Positions 16,368-25,489 of a stretch of 25,777 bases of DNA are shown one piece after another; the first letter of the stretch is position 1, and the number at the start of each line of letters is the position of its first letter. The notes under the pieces were generated by a model. It was not told the DNA's origin. It worked only from the letters and a program-made list of their open reading frames with translations, and ran no database searches. The stretch spans positions 1-25,777 of the forward strand of contig QFQX01000055.1 of NCBI GenBank assembly GCA_003248775.1. The letters run 5' to 3'. The position numbers were made by a program, and so were the translations under genes. Origin of the DNA: Shinella sp. Lineage in GTDB: Bacteria; Pseudomonadota; Alphaproteobacteria; Rhizobiales; Rhizobiaceae.

Positions 16368-17150
16368 ATGTCCGACAAGAACGCAGTCCTCATCACCGGC
16401 GCCTCGACGGGCATCGGCGCGGTTTACGCAGAACGCTTCGCCCGGCGCGGCCACGACCTCGTGCTGGTGGCCCGCAACATCAGAAAGCTTGAGGAAAACG
16501 CAGCCCGCCTGCGGGCGGAAACCGGCGTCTCGGTCGATCTCCTGCCGGCGGACCTCACCGACGAAGGCCAGCTGGCTGCAGTCGAGGCGCGGCTTCGCGA
16601 TGACGCCTCGATCGGTATTCTCGTGAATAATGCGGGCGGCAATGTCGGCGGCACCTTCCTCACCCAGAACGCCGAGGACCTGACCCGTCTGGTGATGCTG
16701 AATGCCACCAGCGTGCTGCGTCTCAGCCATGCTATCGCGCCGCGCTTTGCCGAGAGGGGCGAGGGGGCGATCGTCAATGTCAGCTCGGTTCTCGCCCTTG
16801 CGCCGGAATGGGGTTCCCCGGTCTACTCGGCGACGAAGGCCTTCGTCCTGACGCTTTCGCAGGCGCTGCAGACCGATCTCGGGCCGAAGGGCGTCTATGT
16901 CCAGGCCGTTCTTCCCGGAGCGACCCGGACCGACATCTGGAATTTCGTCGATGACGCGCGACGGCCGCCGATGATGGAAGTGGCCGATCTGGTCGATGCC
17001 GCGCTCGTCGGTTTCGATCGCCGCGAGGAAGTCACGATCCCGCCGCTGCATGACGAAGCTCGGTTCCAGTCTTTCGAGGCCGCGCGCATCTCCGTGGTGC
17101 AGGGCATTGGCAACACCACCCCCGGCGAGCGCTACCTCACGGCCGTCTGA
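16368..17150 (+). CDS. Short-chain dehydrogenase/reductase (SDR)
   Basis: A 260-residue classical SDR, an NAD(P)-dependent oxidoreductase. The cofactor loop is TGASTGIG at residues 10-17, NNAGG follows strand 4, and the catalytic residues are S140, Y153 and K157 in the usual S-N13-Y-x3-K order. An R at the end of strand 2 (LVARN) suggests preference for NADPH. The C terminus (MMEVADLVDAAL...) resembles a clade of SDRs annotated only generically. A strong AAGGAAAGAG ribosome site precedes the ATG. It is 147 bp upstream of the flavin oxidoreductase gene; the pair probably detoxifies reactive carbonyls, but the substrate is unknown. Confidence 0.93.
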   Translation: MSDKNAVLITGASTGIGAVYAERFARRGHDLVLVARNIRKLEENAARLRAETGVSVDLLPADLTDEGQLAAVEARLRDDASIGILVNNAGGNVGGTFLTQNAEDLTRLVMLNATSVLRLSHAIAPRFAERGEGAIVNVSSVLALAPEWGSPVYSATKAFVLTLSQALQTDLGPKGVYVQAVLPGATRTDIWNFVDDARRPPMMEVADLVDAALVGFDRREEVTIPPLHDEARFQSFEAARISVVQGIGNTTPGERYLTAV

Positions 17151-17297
17151 AGACGGAGGCGCCGACCGAACGCGCGGCACCGGCCCTGCCACAGAGCCAC
17201 CCCCGGGGTTGAAAAACGCCTCCCGAAGGACGACGTGCAGGGCCGCACCATTGTCGACGTCAACGCCCGACCTCATTCCCGCACAGAAAGAAAGATC

Positions 17298-18410
17298 ATG
17301 TCGACCCAGATCCTGTTTCAACCCTTTTCCCTGAAGTCCCTGTCCCTGAAGAACCGCATCGTCATGGCGCCGATGACCCGCGCCATGGCGAAGGATGGCA
17401 TTCCCGGCGCGGCCCAGGCCGAATATTACCGCCGCCGCGCCGCGGGCGGCGTCGGCCTGATCCTCACCGAAGGCACGGTGATCGACCGTCCCGCCTCGCG
17501 CAACGATCCGGGCATTCCATTTTTCCATGGCGAAGCGGCCCTTGCCGGATGGGGCGAAGTGGCGAAATCCGTGCATGCCGCCGGCGGCAAGATCGGCCCG
17601 CAGATCTGGCATACGGGCTCGACCCGCTCCAGCCGCAGCCAGACGCAGCCGGAGGATCTGGTCGAAAGCCCCTCGGGTCTCGTTGGCCCCGACGATCCGC
17701 GCGGCAAGGCGATGACCGAGGAGGATATCGCCGATACCGTCGCGGCCTTTGCCAGCGCTGCGGCCGACGCAAAGCGTCTCGGTTTCGACATCGTCGAACT
17801 GCACGGCGCCCATGGCTATCTGATCGACCAGTTCTTCTGGGAAGGCAGCAACAAGCGCAAGGATGCCTATGGTGGCGCCACGATTGCCGAACGTTCGCGC
17901 TTTGCCGCGGAAGCCGTGCGCGCGGTGCGGGCCGCCGTCGGCGCGGACTTCCCGCTGTCGCTGCGCGTCAGCCAGTGGAAGCAGCAGAACTATGCCGCCC
18001 GCAACGCATCCACGCCCGACGAAATGACGGCATGGCTCCTGCCGCTGGTCGAAGCCGGCGTGGATATCCTGCACTGCTCGCAGCGCCGCTTCTGGACACC
18101 CGAATTCCCCGAAATCGACGGCGACGCCGGCCTGAACTTCGCCGGCTGGGCGAAGAAGCTGACGGGGGCCGCCACGATCAGCGTCGGCTCGGTCGGCCTG
18201 TCCTCGGATTTCTTCGGCGCATTCGGCGGGCAGGGTTCTGAAAGCGCCTCGTTCGACAACCTGATCGAGCGGATGGAACGCCAGGAATTCGACCTCATCG
18301 CCGTCGGCCGTCCGCTGATTTCGGATGCCGAATGGACTGCCAAGGTCTCCGGCGGAAAGCTTGACGAACTCGGCGGCTTCAACGCCGCCGATCTAGCCGT
18401 TCTGGCCTGA
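17298..18410 (+). CDS. Old Yellow Enzyme-type NADH:flavin oxidoreductase
   Basis: A 370-residue TIM-barrel FMN protein that reduces activated C=C bonds or related electrophiles. Landmarks: LKNRIVMAPMTR at the N terminus, EYYRRRAAGGVGLILTEG, GPQIWHTGS on strand 3, the substrate-binding histidine pair H169-x2-H172 in LHGAHGYLIDQFF, KDAYGG, and the FMN-phosphate region VGRPLISDAEW near the C terminus. The start is taken at the ATG at 17298, where the family homology begins; upstream in-frame codons look like leader sequence. In the 147-bp gap from the SDR gene no terminator is visible, so the two genes can share a transcript. OYE plus SDR pairs are often under a TetR-type electrophile sensor. 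Confidence 0.93.
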   Translation: MSTQILFQPFSLKSLSLKNRIVMAPMTRAMAKDGIPGAAQAEYYRRRAAGGVGLILTEGTVIDRPASRNDPGIPFFHGEAALAGWGEVAKSVHAAGGKIGPQIWHTGSTRSSRSQTQPEDLVESPSGLVGPDDPRGKAMTEEDIADTVAAFASAAADAKRLGFDIVELHGAHGYLIDQFFWEGSNKRKDAYGGATIAERSRFAAEAVRAVRAAVGADFPLSLRVSQWKQQNYAARNASTPDEMTAWLLPLVEAGVDILHCSQRRFWTPEFPEIDGDAGLNFAGWAKKLTGAATISVGSVGLSSDFFGAFGGQGSESASFDNLIERMERQEFDLIAVGRPLISDAEWTAKVSGGKLDELGGFNAADLAVLA

Positions 18411-18965
18411 TCTCGATAGAGTTGCCCGGGAAGCATTGCCGCTGCCGGGCAGCCACCAACCGCCACGAAGTCGCCGTTGATCCGCAGCTGGCCAGCTCCG
18501 CCAGCTGCGGATGGATTTCGGCACCCGGCAAGACGGACAGACTGCCGTCAGCGGGTCTACAGTCCGGTTTTCAAGGTCGAACCGACAGACCCGCGCACTG
18601 GCCCATGCGCCTGTCGCGATCCTGCGACACTTTGCTTGGGCTCATTCGACCTACGACAATTACAAAAATACGCATGCGTATTATATATACAGAGACATCA
18701 ATTGGAACAAGGAGTTAGCGTTTTACTCCCGTGATCCTTCAGGCCGGCGGCCGGGTTCTCTGTTTCTTCAGGGGGCGTTCTGACATGGCTGACCGAAGCG
18801 TTCCCGGCTCTCCGTAAAACCCGGCGAAGCGACCCGTTTCGAGGGTTGCCGCCGGAAAAACCGATGCGATGCCGAACATCGCTTCATTCAGCTTCGCAGG
18901 TTCTTCGCGATCCAATCTTGCCGCGCACCCGTCGGAGCCCATTCGTTATTGAAAGGTGATCCATC
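18411..18965 (+). other. 555-bp intergenic region with palindrome and structured leader, no supported gene
   Basis: Contents in order: a TGCCCGG / CCGGGCA stem (18423-18452, long loop, no T-tract); an AT-rich island around 18655-18700 with a 16-bp palindrome; a GGAGT / ACTCC hairpin (18711-18729); and a GC-rich hairpin-prone stretch (about 18815-18870, CCGGC and ACCC arms facing GGGT and GCCGG). Short open frames of 67-98 codons exist on both strands but none has a good ribosome site or recognisable sequence. A long structured leader for the aldehyde dehydrogenase gene is the likeliest role. Confidence 0.5.
18667..18684. promoter_or_regulatory. 16-bp perfect palindrome overlapping a -10 element
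   Basis: AATACGCATGCGTATT is perfectly self-complementary (18667-18682). TATTAT at 18679-18684 matches the -10 consensus in 5 of 6 positions and overlaps the right arm; the -35 is poor (GACAAT or ACAATT). A repressor bound here would block a promoter facing the aldehyde dehydrogenase, 283 bp downstream. Confidence 0.5.
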
Positions 18966-20357
18966 ATGGCCTACGCCACAGTCAATCCCTACACCGGCGA
19001 AACCATCAAGACATTTCCTGACGCCACCGATGCGGAAGTCCGCGACGCGATCGCAGGCGCGCACAATGCCTTCCTGTCGTGGAAGGACGCATCCTTTGCC
19101 GACCGCGGCCGTATCCTCCAAAAAGCCGCCGATCTCCTGCGCAAGAACAGCGATGCCTATGCAAAGCTGCTGACGCTGGAAATGGGCAAGCTGTTTGCCG
19201 AGGCGAAGGCCGAGGTTGAGCTTTCGGCCAAGATCTTCGAATATTACGTCCGCAACGCCGAGGAACTGCTGAAGCCGGAAAAGTTGCCCGTTCTCGATCC
19301 GGCCGAAGGCGACAACATCATCGTCCACGAGCCGCTGGGCGTGCTGCTCGCCATCGAGCCGTGGAACTTCCCCTATTACCAGATCGCCCGCATCATCGCG
19401 CCGCAGCTTTCGGCCGGCAACACGGTGCTCCTGAAGCATGCCTCCAACGTGCCGCAGAGCGCGGCAGCCTTCGAGGCGCTGATGAAGGAAGCAGGCCTTC
19501 CCGAAGGAGCATTCCGCAACCTTTACGCCACCCGCTCGCAGATCGAACTGATCCTGAATGACGACCGGGTGCATGGCGTGGCGCTCACCGGTTCCGAAGG
19601 TGCTGGCTCCGTCGTGGCGGCGCAGGCCGGCAAGGCGCTGAAGAAATCGACGCTGGAACTTGGCGGCGCCGACGCCTTCGTCGTGCTGGCCGATGCCGAT
19701 CTCGACAAAACCGTCAACTGGGGCGTCTTCGGCCGACACTGGAACGGCGGTCAGGTGTGCGTCTCTTCGAAGCGCATGATCATCGTCGATGACGTCTACG
19801 ACGCTTACCTCGAAAAGTACCGCAAGGGCGTGGCCGGCCTCGTGGCGGGCGACCCCTTCGACCCGAAGACGACGCTCGCTCCGCTCTCCTCGCAGGCAGC
19901 AGCCGACGAGGTGAAGGAGAAGATCCGAGAAGCCGTCAAGCTCGGCGCGAAGGCCGAGGAGGTCGGTCCTGCCGTGCCCAATCAGGGCGCCTTCGTGCAG
20001 CCGACCATCCTGACCGACGTCGCCGAGGACAACCCGGCCCGCTACTGGGAATTCTTCGGCCCGGTCTCCATGCTGTTCCGGGCAAAGGACGAGAACGACG
20101 CCGTGCGCATTGCCAACGACTCTCCGTTCGGCCTCGGCGGATCGGTCTTCACTTCCAACCCGGCCCACGGCGCGGAAGTGGCCAAACGCATCTCCACCGG
20201 CATGGTCTTCGTCAACCATCCGACCAAGGTGGAAGCGGACCTCCCGTTCGGCGGCATCCGCCGCTCCGGCTACGGACGTGAACTGATCGGGCTCGGCCTC
20301 AAGGAGTTCGTCAACCACAAGCTGATCGGCGTGGTCGATATCGACGCCCACTTCTGA
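18966..20357 (+). CDS. NAD(P)-dependent aldehyde dehydrogenase, succinate-semialdehyde dehydrogenase-like
   Basis: A 463-residue ALDH-superfamily enzyme that oxidises an aldehyde to its acid. Catalytic C265 is in GGQVCVSSKR and the general base E231 in TLELGGADAF, 34 residues apart as usual. The cofactor segment is EPWNFPYYQIARIIAPQLSA (residues about 129-148) and the nucleotide-binding turn is TGSEGAG. The overall length and the N-terminal NPYTGE resemble the short E. coli Sad (YneI) type, so succinate semialdehyde is a reasonable guess, but substrate range is broad in this family. The ribosome site is GAAAGG 8 bases before the ATG. It follows the palindromic promoter region and is closed by a strong terminator, so it forms its own unit. 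Confidence 0.92.
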   Translation: MAYATVNPYTGETIKTFPDATDAEVRDAIAGAHNAFLSWKDASFADRGRILQKAADLLRKNSDAYAKLLTLEMGKLFAEAKAEVELSAKIFEYYVRNAEELLKPEKLPVLDPAEGDNIIVHEPLGVLLAIEPWNFPYYQIARIIAPQLSAGNTVLLKHASNVPQSAAAFEALMKEAGLPEGAFRNLYATRSQIELILNDDRVHGVALTGSEGAGSVVAAQAGKALKKSTLELGGADAFVVLADADLDKTVNWGVFGRHWNGGQVCVSSKRMIIVDDVYDAYLEKYRKGVAGLVAGDPFDPKTTLAPLSSQAAADEVKEKIREAVKLGAKAEEVGPAVPNQGAFVQPTILTDVAEDNPARYWEFFGPVSMLFRAKDENDAVRIANDSPFGLGGSVFTSNPAHGAEVAKRISTGMVFVNHPTKVEADLPFGGIRRSGYGRELIGLGLKEFVNHKLIGVVDIDAHF

Positions 20358-20390
20358 TCGGCGGAAATCGGTCAAAACGGCAGAAAGCAG

Positions 20391-20419
20391 GAGAGGCATC
20401 CACGATGCCTCTCTTTTTT
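20391..20419 (+). terminator. Strong intrinsic terminator after aldehyde dehydrogenase
   Basis: Perfect 10-bp stem GAGAGGCATC / GATGCCTCTC, 3-base loop CAC, then six T (20414-20419). It separates the aldehyde dehydrogenase from the efflux operon. Confidence 0.95.
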
Positions 20420-20457
20420 GTCGCCGCTTTGTCTGCGGCCCGGAATTGACGAATGAC

Positions 20458-20513
20458 GCCTTATGAGTTACGACTGACGAAATTCGAATTTCGTCAGTCG
20501 TAACTCATAAGGC
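20458..20513. promoter_or_regulatory. 56-bp perfect palindrome in the tetR-efflux promoter/leader
   Basis: Two 28-base arms meet without spacer at AATTC|GAATT; every base pairs. The centre carries GACTGACGAAATTC and its complement, the kind of long dyad bound by TetR-family repressors. A plausible -35 TTGACG lies at 20446-20451, putting the palindrome over the -10 and start site. The right arm ends AAGG (20509-20512), which is also the only Shine-Dalgarno candidate for the ATG at 20519, so an RNA hairpin would hide it. Confidence 0.85.
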
Positions 20514-20518
20514 AGATC

Positions 20519-21127
20519 ATGAACCAGATGCCGGAAATCGACGTGGAAGAAGCCCGCCGCGATACCGCCACCCGCACTCTCGATGCGGCCGAGCGGACGT
20601 TCCGGCATTACGGCTACAGCAAGACGACGGTGGCCGACATTGCCGGGGAACTCGGCATGTCCACGGCCAACATCTATCGCTTCTTCGGTTCCAAGGTGGA
20701 AATCCACCAGGCCCTGTGCGCCCGCATGCTGGCGACCTGTTACAAGCAGGCTTATGATACCCGCCATAGTCTCGACAGCGCGGAGACGCGGTTGCGCCGC
20801 TATGTCGAGGAACAGCATCGCTGGACCGTCGAGACCATGCTCGACGAGCACAAGGTGTATGAGATGATCATCGTCGCCATCGAGCGCGACTGGCAGGTGA
20901 TCGAACGTCACATCGACAGCATTCAGGATCTCGTCGCCGAGATCATCAGGGAAGGCATCGCGACAGGCGAATTTGCCGAACAGGACCCGATTGTAGCCGC
21001 AAGATGCTTCGGCGCGGCCACGGTCAGCCTCTGTCATCCGCAAATGGTGGCCCAGTGCCTGGCCAAGGAAAACCGTGCAACCGCGTCTGAACTGGTCGAC
21101 TTCGCCATTCGTGCATTGAAAAGATGA
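20519..21127 (+). CDS. TetR-family regulator of the RND efflux operon
   Basis: A 202-residue regulator. The helix-turn-helix lies at about residues 17-65, with AERTFRHYGYSKTTVADIAGELGMSTANIYRFFGSK split over the two usual motifs. The C-terminal helical domain has several cysteines and ends in FAIRALKR. The start is fixed by the ATG at 20519, six bases after the palindrome. It is the first gene of a tetR-adaptor-pump unit (61-bp gap to the next gene), so it should repress itself and the pump together. Ligands are unknown; substrates of the pump are the usual inducers. Confidence 0.94.
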   Translation: MNQMPEIDVEEARRDTATRTLDAAERTFRHYGYSKTTVADIAGELGMSTANIYRFFGSKVEIHQALCARMLATCYKQAYDTRHSLDSAETRLRRYVEEQHRWTVETMLDEHKVYEMIIVAIERDWQVIERHIDSIQDLVAEIIREGIATGEFAEQDPIVAARCFGAATVSLCHPQMVAQCLAKENRATASELVDFAIRALKR

Positions 21128-21188
21128 GGTGGGCGCCGGTCGCCTGCTTCCGTTGAACAGAATCTCTATTGTGATCGAGGATGCGAAC

Positions 21189-22325
21189 ATGACTTCGCTG
21201 AAGGGTTTCAGGTTTTCCAAATTCCCCGTTCTGGCGTTTATCTTCGCCATCGCGCTCGGTGTCTCCGGGTGCAGCGAGGAAAAGCAGGCAGAGACGAAGG
21301 AAACGATCCGCCCCGTGAAGATCGCCCGCATCTCCGCGACATCACACGAGCAGGCCGCCATCTATTCCGGCACCGTCAAGGCGCGCGTCGAAACGGGCCT
21401 CGGCTTCCGGGTCGCGGGAAAGATCATCGAGCGCCGGGTCAATGTCGGTGACCGCGTCAAGCCGGGGGACATCCTCGCACGGATCGATCCGACCGATTAC
21501 CAGCTGAGCGTCAGGACCGCCGAGGCCAGTCTCGCCGCCGCCGAAACAGCGGTCGCGACCGCTAATCTCGCCAACAAGCGCGCGCAGCAACTCTTCGACA
21601 AGAGCGTGACTGCCAAGTCGCAGGTGGAGCAGGCCGGTCTCAATTACGATCAGGCCGTCTCCACGCGCGATGCGGCGATTTCGGCGCTCGATCAGGCGAG
21701 GAACCAGGTTTCCTACACCGAACTCAGGTCCGACCGGGAAGGGATCGTCACCGCCATCAGTTCCGACACCGGCGCGGTCGTTTCGGCGGGCACGCCGGTC
21801 GCAACCGTTGCCCTCGACAATGAAAAGGAAGTGCAGATCGCGGTTCCCGAAGGCGATATCGCGAACTTCCGTCCCGGCAAGGCGGTAAAAGCCAGCTTCT
21901 GGTCGGATGACACGCTCGCCATCGATGGCAAGGTGCGGGAAGTCTCCGGCAGCGCCGACACGCAATCGCGCACCTTTTCCGTCAGGATCAGCCTGCCCGA
22001 TAACGCCCGGGTTCTTCTCGGCATGACCGCCACCATCGAGGCGGCAAGGGAAAACACCAGGGGTTATCTGGCCGTGCCGCTTTCGGCGCTCGCCGAAAGA
22101 AACGGGCAGAAGATCGTCTGGGTGGTTGATCCGCAGACCTCGACGGTCAGCGCGCGCGAAATCAGCATCGCGGAATTCACCGCCGATGGCGTCAACGTGT
22201 CGAGCGGCGTGAAGCCGGGCGATCTGGTGGTCGCGGCCGGCACGCAGTTCATGCGCGACGATCTCAAGGTGAAGATGCCCCAGGAACAATCCGCTCTTCT
22301 GCAAACCTCGGACGTCGCTCGCTGA
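21189..22325 (+). CDS. RND efflux periplasmic adaptor (membrane fusion) lipoprotein
   Basis: A 378-residue adaptor joining the inner-membrane pump to an outer-membrane channel. Residues 1-27 are a lipoprotein signal peptide with lipobox V25-S-G-C28, so it is anchored by a lipid at C28. A lipoyl/barrel-sandwich half (GFRVAGKIIERRVNVGDRVKPGD), a helical hairpin (about 110-175, alanine-rich coiled coil) and the second lipoyl half (LRSDREGIVTAISSDTGAVVSAG) follow; beta-barrel and membrane-proximal domains complete it. The start is at 21189, with GAGG 8 bases upstream; an earlier frame opening adds residues before the signal peptide. It is 26 bp upstream of the pump gene. Confidence 0.94.
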   Translation: MTSLKGFRFSKFPVLAFIFAIALGVSGCSEEKQAETKETIRPVKIARISATSHEQAAIYSGTVKARVETGLGFRVAGKIIERRVNVGDRVKPGDILARIDPTDYQLSVRTAEASLAAAETAVATANLANKRAQQLFDKSVTAKSQVEQAGLNYDQAVSTRDAAISALDQARNQVSYTELRSDREGIVTAISSDTGAVVSAGTPVATVALDNEKEVQIAVPEGDIANFRPGKAVKASFWSDDTLAIDGKVREVSGSADTQSRTFSVRISLPDNARVLLGMTATIEAARENTRGYLAVPLSALAERNGQKIVWVVDPQTSTVSAREISIAEFTADGVNVSSGVKPGDLVVAAGTQFMRDDLKVKMPQEQSALLQTSDVAR

Positions 22326-22351
22326 ACCGGCCGGCTGGAAGGAATATCGTC

Positions 22352-25300
22352 ATGACGACATCGAGCGAAGAAAAGCGTCCCTTCAACCTGTCGCGGTGGG
22401 CCATCGGCCATCCCAGCATCGCCCGCTTCCTGTTCGGCCTGATCCTGATCACCGGGGTTCTCGGCCTGATGCGCATGGGCCAGAAGGAAGATCCGGATTT
22501 CACCTTCCGCGTCATGGTCGTGCAGGCCGTCTGGCCCGGTTCCTCCATTCAGGAAATGCAGGACCAGGTCGTCAACAAGATCGAACGCAAGCTGCAGGAA
22601 ACGCCGCATCTGGACTGGGTGAAGTCCTACACCCGCGCCGGCAGTGCGATCATCACCCTGCAGGTGAAGGGCGACACCAACGCCGCCGACGTGGCGGACG
22701 CCTTCTATCAGGTGCGCAAGAAGGTCGGCGATATCTCCAGCGAGCTTCCCGATGGATTGCTCGGCCCCTATTTCAACGACGAATTCGGGGATACCTACAT
22801 CACGCTGCATTCGATCAGCGGCGATGGCTTCACCTATCCCGAGCTGAAGAAGATCGCGATCCAGGCGCGCGACATGCTGCTGACCACGCCCGGCGTGGAA
22901 AAGGCCGTCATTCTCGGCGACCAGCCGGAAAAGATCTTCATCGACGTCTCCTCGAAGGCGCTCGCCGAGCGCGGACTGACGCTCCTCGACCTGCAGAACG
23001 CCATCAAGGGCCAGAACAACGTCGATGCCGCCGGCACTGTCGATACCGGGATACGCTCGGTCAGGATTTCGGTCGAGGGCGACGTGAAGCGCGCGGAGGA
23101 TATCCGCGAGCTGCGCCTCAATGCCGGCGGCCAGATCACCCGTCTCGGCGACATCGCCACTGTCACGGCCGGGCTTGAGGATCCCTACCAGCGCAAGTTC
23201 CGCTTCAACGGCGCAGACAGCGTGCAGGTCGGCGTGGTCATGGCCAAGGGCTTCAAGGTGACCGATGTCGGCCAGGCGGTGGAAGCGACCTACAAACGCT
23301 TCGAGGAAAGCCTGCCGTATGGCGTGTCCGTCCAGCAGATCTCCAACCAGCCGGAAGTCGTGACGGAAGCCGTCGGCGAATTCATGCAGGCGCTGATGGA
23401 GGCGCTGGCGATCGTGCTCGTGGTCTCGTTCCTCTCCATCGGCTGGCGGTCGGGCCTTGTCATCGCGATCACCATTCCGCTGGTTCTCGCGGCGACCTTC
23501 GCCATCATGTACGAACTCGGCATCGACCTTCAGCGCATCTCGCTCGGCGCGCTCATCATCGCGCTCGGCCTTCTGGTCGACGATGCGATGATCGTCGTGG
23601 AACTGATGGAGAGAAAGCTCGAGGAAGGGCTGGTCAAGATCGATGCGGCGAGCTTTGCCTATTCCTCGACCGCATTCCCCATGCTGACCGGTACGCTCAT
23701 CACCACCGCCGGCTTCATTCCCGTCGGCTTCGCGGCATCGACGGCCGGCGAATATGTGCGCTCGCTGTTCTACGTCGTCGGCATCGCGCTCGTCACATCC
23801 TGGTTCGTCGCGGTCTATTTCACGCCGTGGCTCGGCCACATGATCCTGAAGCAGCGCGCCCATGCAGGCGAGCATCACGACGTGTTCGACACGCGCTTCT
23901 ATCGTGGCCTGCGCTCGACTGTCGGCTGGGCCGTTCACCACCGCGTCATCGTGCTCGCCATGACGCTCGTGACCTTCGCCACCAGCCTGTGGGCCTTCCA
24001 GTTCATTCCGCAGAACTTCTTCCCGCAATCGTCGCGTCCTGAAATCCTTGTCGACCTCTGGCTTCCCGAGGGAACCAGCATCAAGGAAGTCGAAACGCAG
24101 GCGCGTGCGCTGGAAGACAGGATCATGCCCGATCCGGACAAGAAGTTCGTCGCCACCTATATCGGTGAAGGCGCGCCGCGCTTCTTCCTGCCGCTCGACC
24201 AGCAGCTTCGCAATCCGAACTTCGCCCAGATGCTCATCATGGCCAATGACGAGCCGGCCCGCGAAAGGCTGATCGTCAAGCTGCGCGACATTCTGGCGGA
24301 GGACTTCCCGTCCATCCGCGGCAAGGTCGACCGGCTGTTCCTTGGCCCCCCGACCGGATGGCCCGTGCAGATGCGCATCATGGGACAGGATCGCCAGGAG
24401 GTGCGCCGTATCGCCGACGAGGTGAAGGCAAGGTTCAATGCCGATCCGCGGCTGAGCGCCGTGCATGATGACTGGCTGGAACCCGTGACCGCGATGAAGC
24501 TCGTCATCGATCAGGATCGCGCCCGCGCGCTCGGCGTAACCTCCCAGCGCATCCGGCAGATGCTGCAGGCGGCGATGAGCGGTGTTCCCCTCGACAATTT
24601 CCGCGATGGCGAGGAAACCGTATCGATCGTGCTGCGCGAGCAGGACGATACCCGCTCGCTGCTTTCCGCGGTGAACTCCGTCTACGTGCCGACGGATTTC
24701 GGCGGCTTCGTGCCGGTTTCCCAGCTCGCAAGGATCGAGCCGGTGCTCGAACAGGGCATCGAATGGCGGCGCAACCGCCTGCCGACGATCACGGTGAGGG
24801 CAACCTTACCCGACGACGTGCAGCCGAATGACGTGGCGATGAAGATGTATGCCGACATGAAGGATCTGCGCGACAGCCTGCCGGCCGGCTACAGCATCGA
24901 AATCCAGGGCGGTGCGGAAGACGCAGCCGAGAGCCAGGCCTCGATTGCCGCCAAGGCGCCGATCATGCTGCTTGTCATCGTGTTACTGCTGATGGCCCAG
25001 CTGCAACATTTCGGCAAGGCCATGCTGGTGCTGGCAACGGGACCGCTCGGCATCATCGGTGCGGCGGCGGCGTTGCTGATCAGCGGCGCACCGTTCGGCT
25101 TCGTCGCCATCCTCGGCGTCATCGCGCTGCTCGGCATCATCATCCGCAACTCGATCATCCTGATCGACCAGATCGATCAGGACATCAAGGCGGGCATGGC
25201 GCGGCAGGAGGCAATCGTCGGCGCGGCCGTGAGACGTTTCCGTCCGATCATGCTGACGGCGCTGACGGCGGTTCTGGCGCTGATCCCGATTTCCCGCGGG

Positions 25301-25489
25301 GTCTTCTGGGGGCCGCTCGCCTATGCGATGATGGGCGGCATTCTCGTCGCGACGGTGCTGACCGTTCTCGTGCTGCCGGCGGCCTACGCGCTGTTCTTCG
25401 GACGCGAGCCCAAGGCGCATGCCGATACCCCCGACAGCGCCAGGGAAGAAGAAACCGTGCAACAGCCGACAGCACTGGCCGCCGAGTAG
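22352..25489 (+). CDS. RND efflux transporter inner-membrane subunit (AcrB-like)
   Basis: A 1045-residue proton-driven export pump of the HAE1/AcrB superfamily. It has TM1 near residues 22-40, a first large periplasmic loop, TM2-6 (about 335-500), a long central cytoplasmic stretch to TM7 (about 530-550), a second periplasmic loop, and TM8-12 (about 870-1020). The proton-relay aspartates D410-D411 are in GLLVDDAMIVVE of TM4. GQKEDPDFTFR after TM1 marks a clade distinct from E. coli AcrB. AAGGAA precedes the ATG. No outer-membrane factor gene follows, so it must use a TolC-like channel coded elsewhere. Likely exports toxic amphiphiles; the specific substrate is unknown. Confidence 0.95.
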   Translation: MTTSSEEKRPFNLSRWAIGHPSIARFLFGLILITGVLGLMRMGQKEDPDFTFRVMVVQAVWPGSSIQEMQDQVVNKIERKLQETPHLDWVKSYTRAGSAIITLQVKGDTNAADVADAFYQVRKKVGDISSELPDGLLGPYFNDEFGDTYITLHSISGDGFTYPELKKIAIQARDMLLTTPGVEKAVILGDQPEKIFIDVSSKALAERGLTLLDLQNAIKGQNNVDAAGTVDTGIRSVRISVEGDVKRAEDIRELRLNAGGQITRLGDIATVTAGLEDPYQRKFRFNGADSVQVGVVMAKGFKVTDVGQAVEATYKRFEESLPYGVSVQQISNQPEVVTEAVGEFMQALMEALAIVLVVSFLSIGWRSGLVIAITIPLVLAATFAIMYELGIDLQRISLGALIIALGLLVDDAMIVVELMERKLEEGLVKIDAASFAYSSTAFPMLTGTLITTAGFIPVGFAASTAGEYVRSLFYVVGIALVTSWFVAVYFTPWLGHMILKQRAHAGEHHDVFDTRFYRGLRSTVGWAVHHRVIVLAMTLVTFATSLWAFQFIPQNFFPQSSRPEILVDLWLPEGTSIKEVETQARALEDRIMPDPDKKFVATYIGEGAPRFFLPLDQQLRNPNFAQMLIMANDEPARERLIVKLRDILAEDFPSIRGKVDRLFLGPPTGWPVQMRIMGQDRQEVRRIADEVKARFNADPRLSAVHDDWLEPVTAMKLVIDQDRARALGVTSQRIRQMLQAAMSGVPLDNFRDGEETVSIVLREQDDTRSLLSAVNSVYVPTDFGGFVPVSQLARIEPVLEQGIEWRRNRLPTITVRATLPDDVQPNDVAMKMYADMKDLRDSLPAGYSIEIQGGAEDAAESQASIAAKAPIMLLVIVLLLMAQLQHFGKAMLVLATGPLGIIGAAAALLISGAPFGFVAILGVIALLGIIIRNSIILIDQIDQDIKAGMARQEAIVGAAVRRFRPIMLTALTAVLALIPISRGVFWGPLAYAMMGGILVATVLTVLVLPAAYALFFGREPKAHADTPDSAREEETVQQPTALAAE

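Noticed and set aside
16230..18074. 614-codon antisense open frame across the SDR and OYE genes
   Set aside because: It spans two clear plus-strand genes and their gap, with no recognisable protein sequence.
18511..18783. 90-codon open frame in the gap before the aldehyde dehydrogenase
   Set aside because: No ribosome site, no recognisable sequence, and it runs through the palindrome and hairpins.
18888..20399. 503-codon antisense open frame across the aldehyde dehydrogenase
   Set aside because: Shadow of the real gene caused by third-position GC bias.
20458..20513. Transposon or insertion-sequence end
   Set aside because: The palindrome has no transposase nearby, no target duplication and no second copy; its place at a tetR promoter explains it better.
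22064..24466. 800-codon open frame antisense to the RND pump gene
   Set aside because: It is the mirror of a highly biased GC-rich gene; its translation is rich in D, H, R and G without any domain, and the pump on the other strand is unmistakable.
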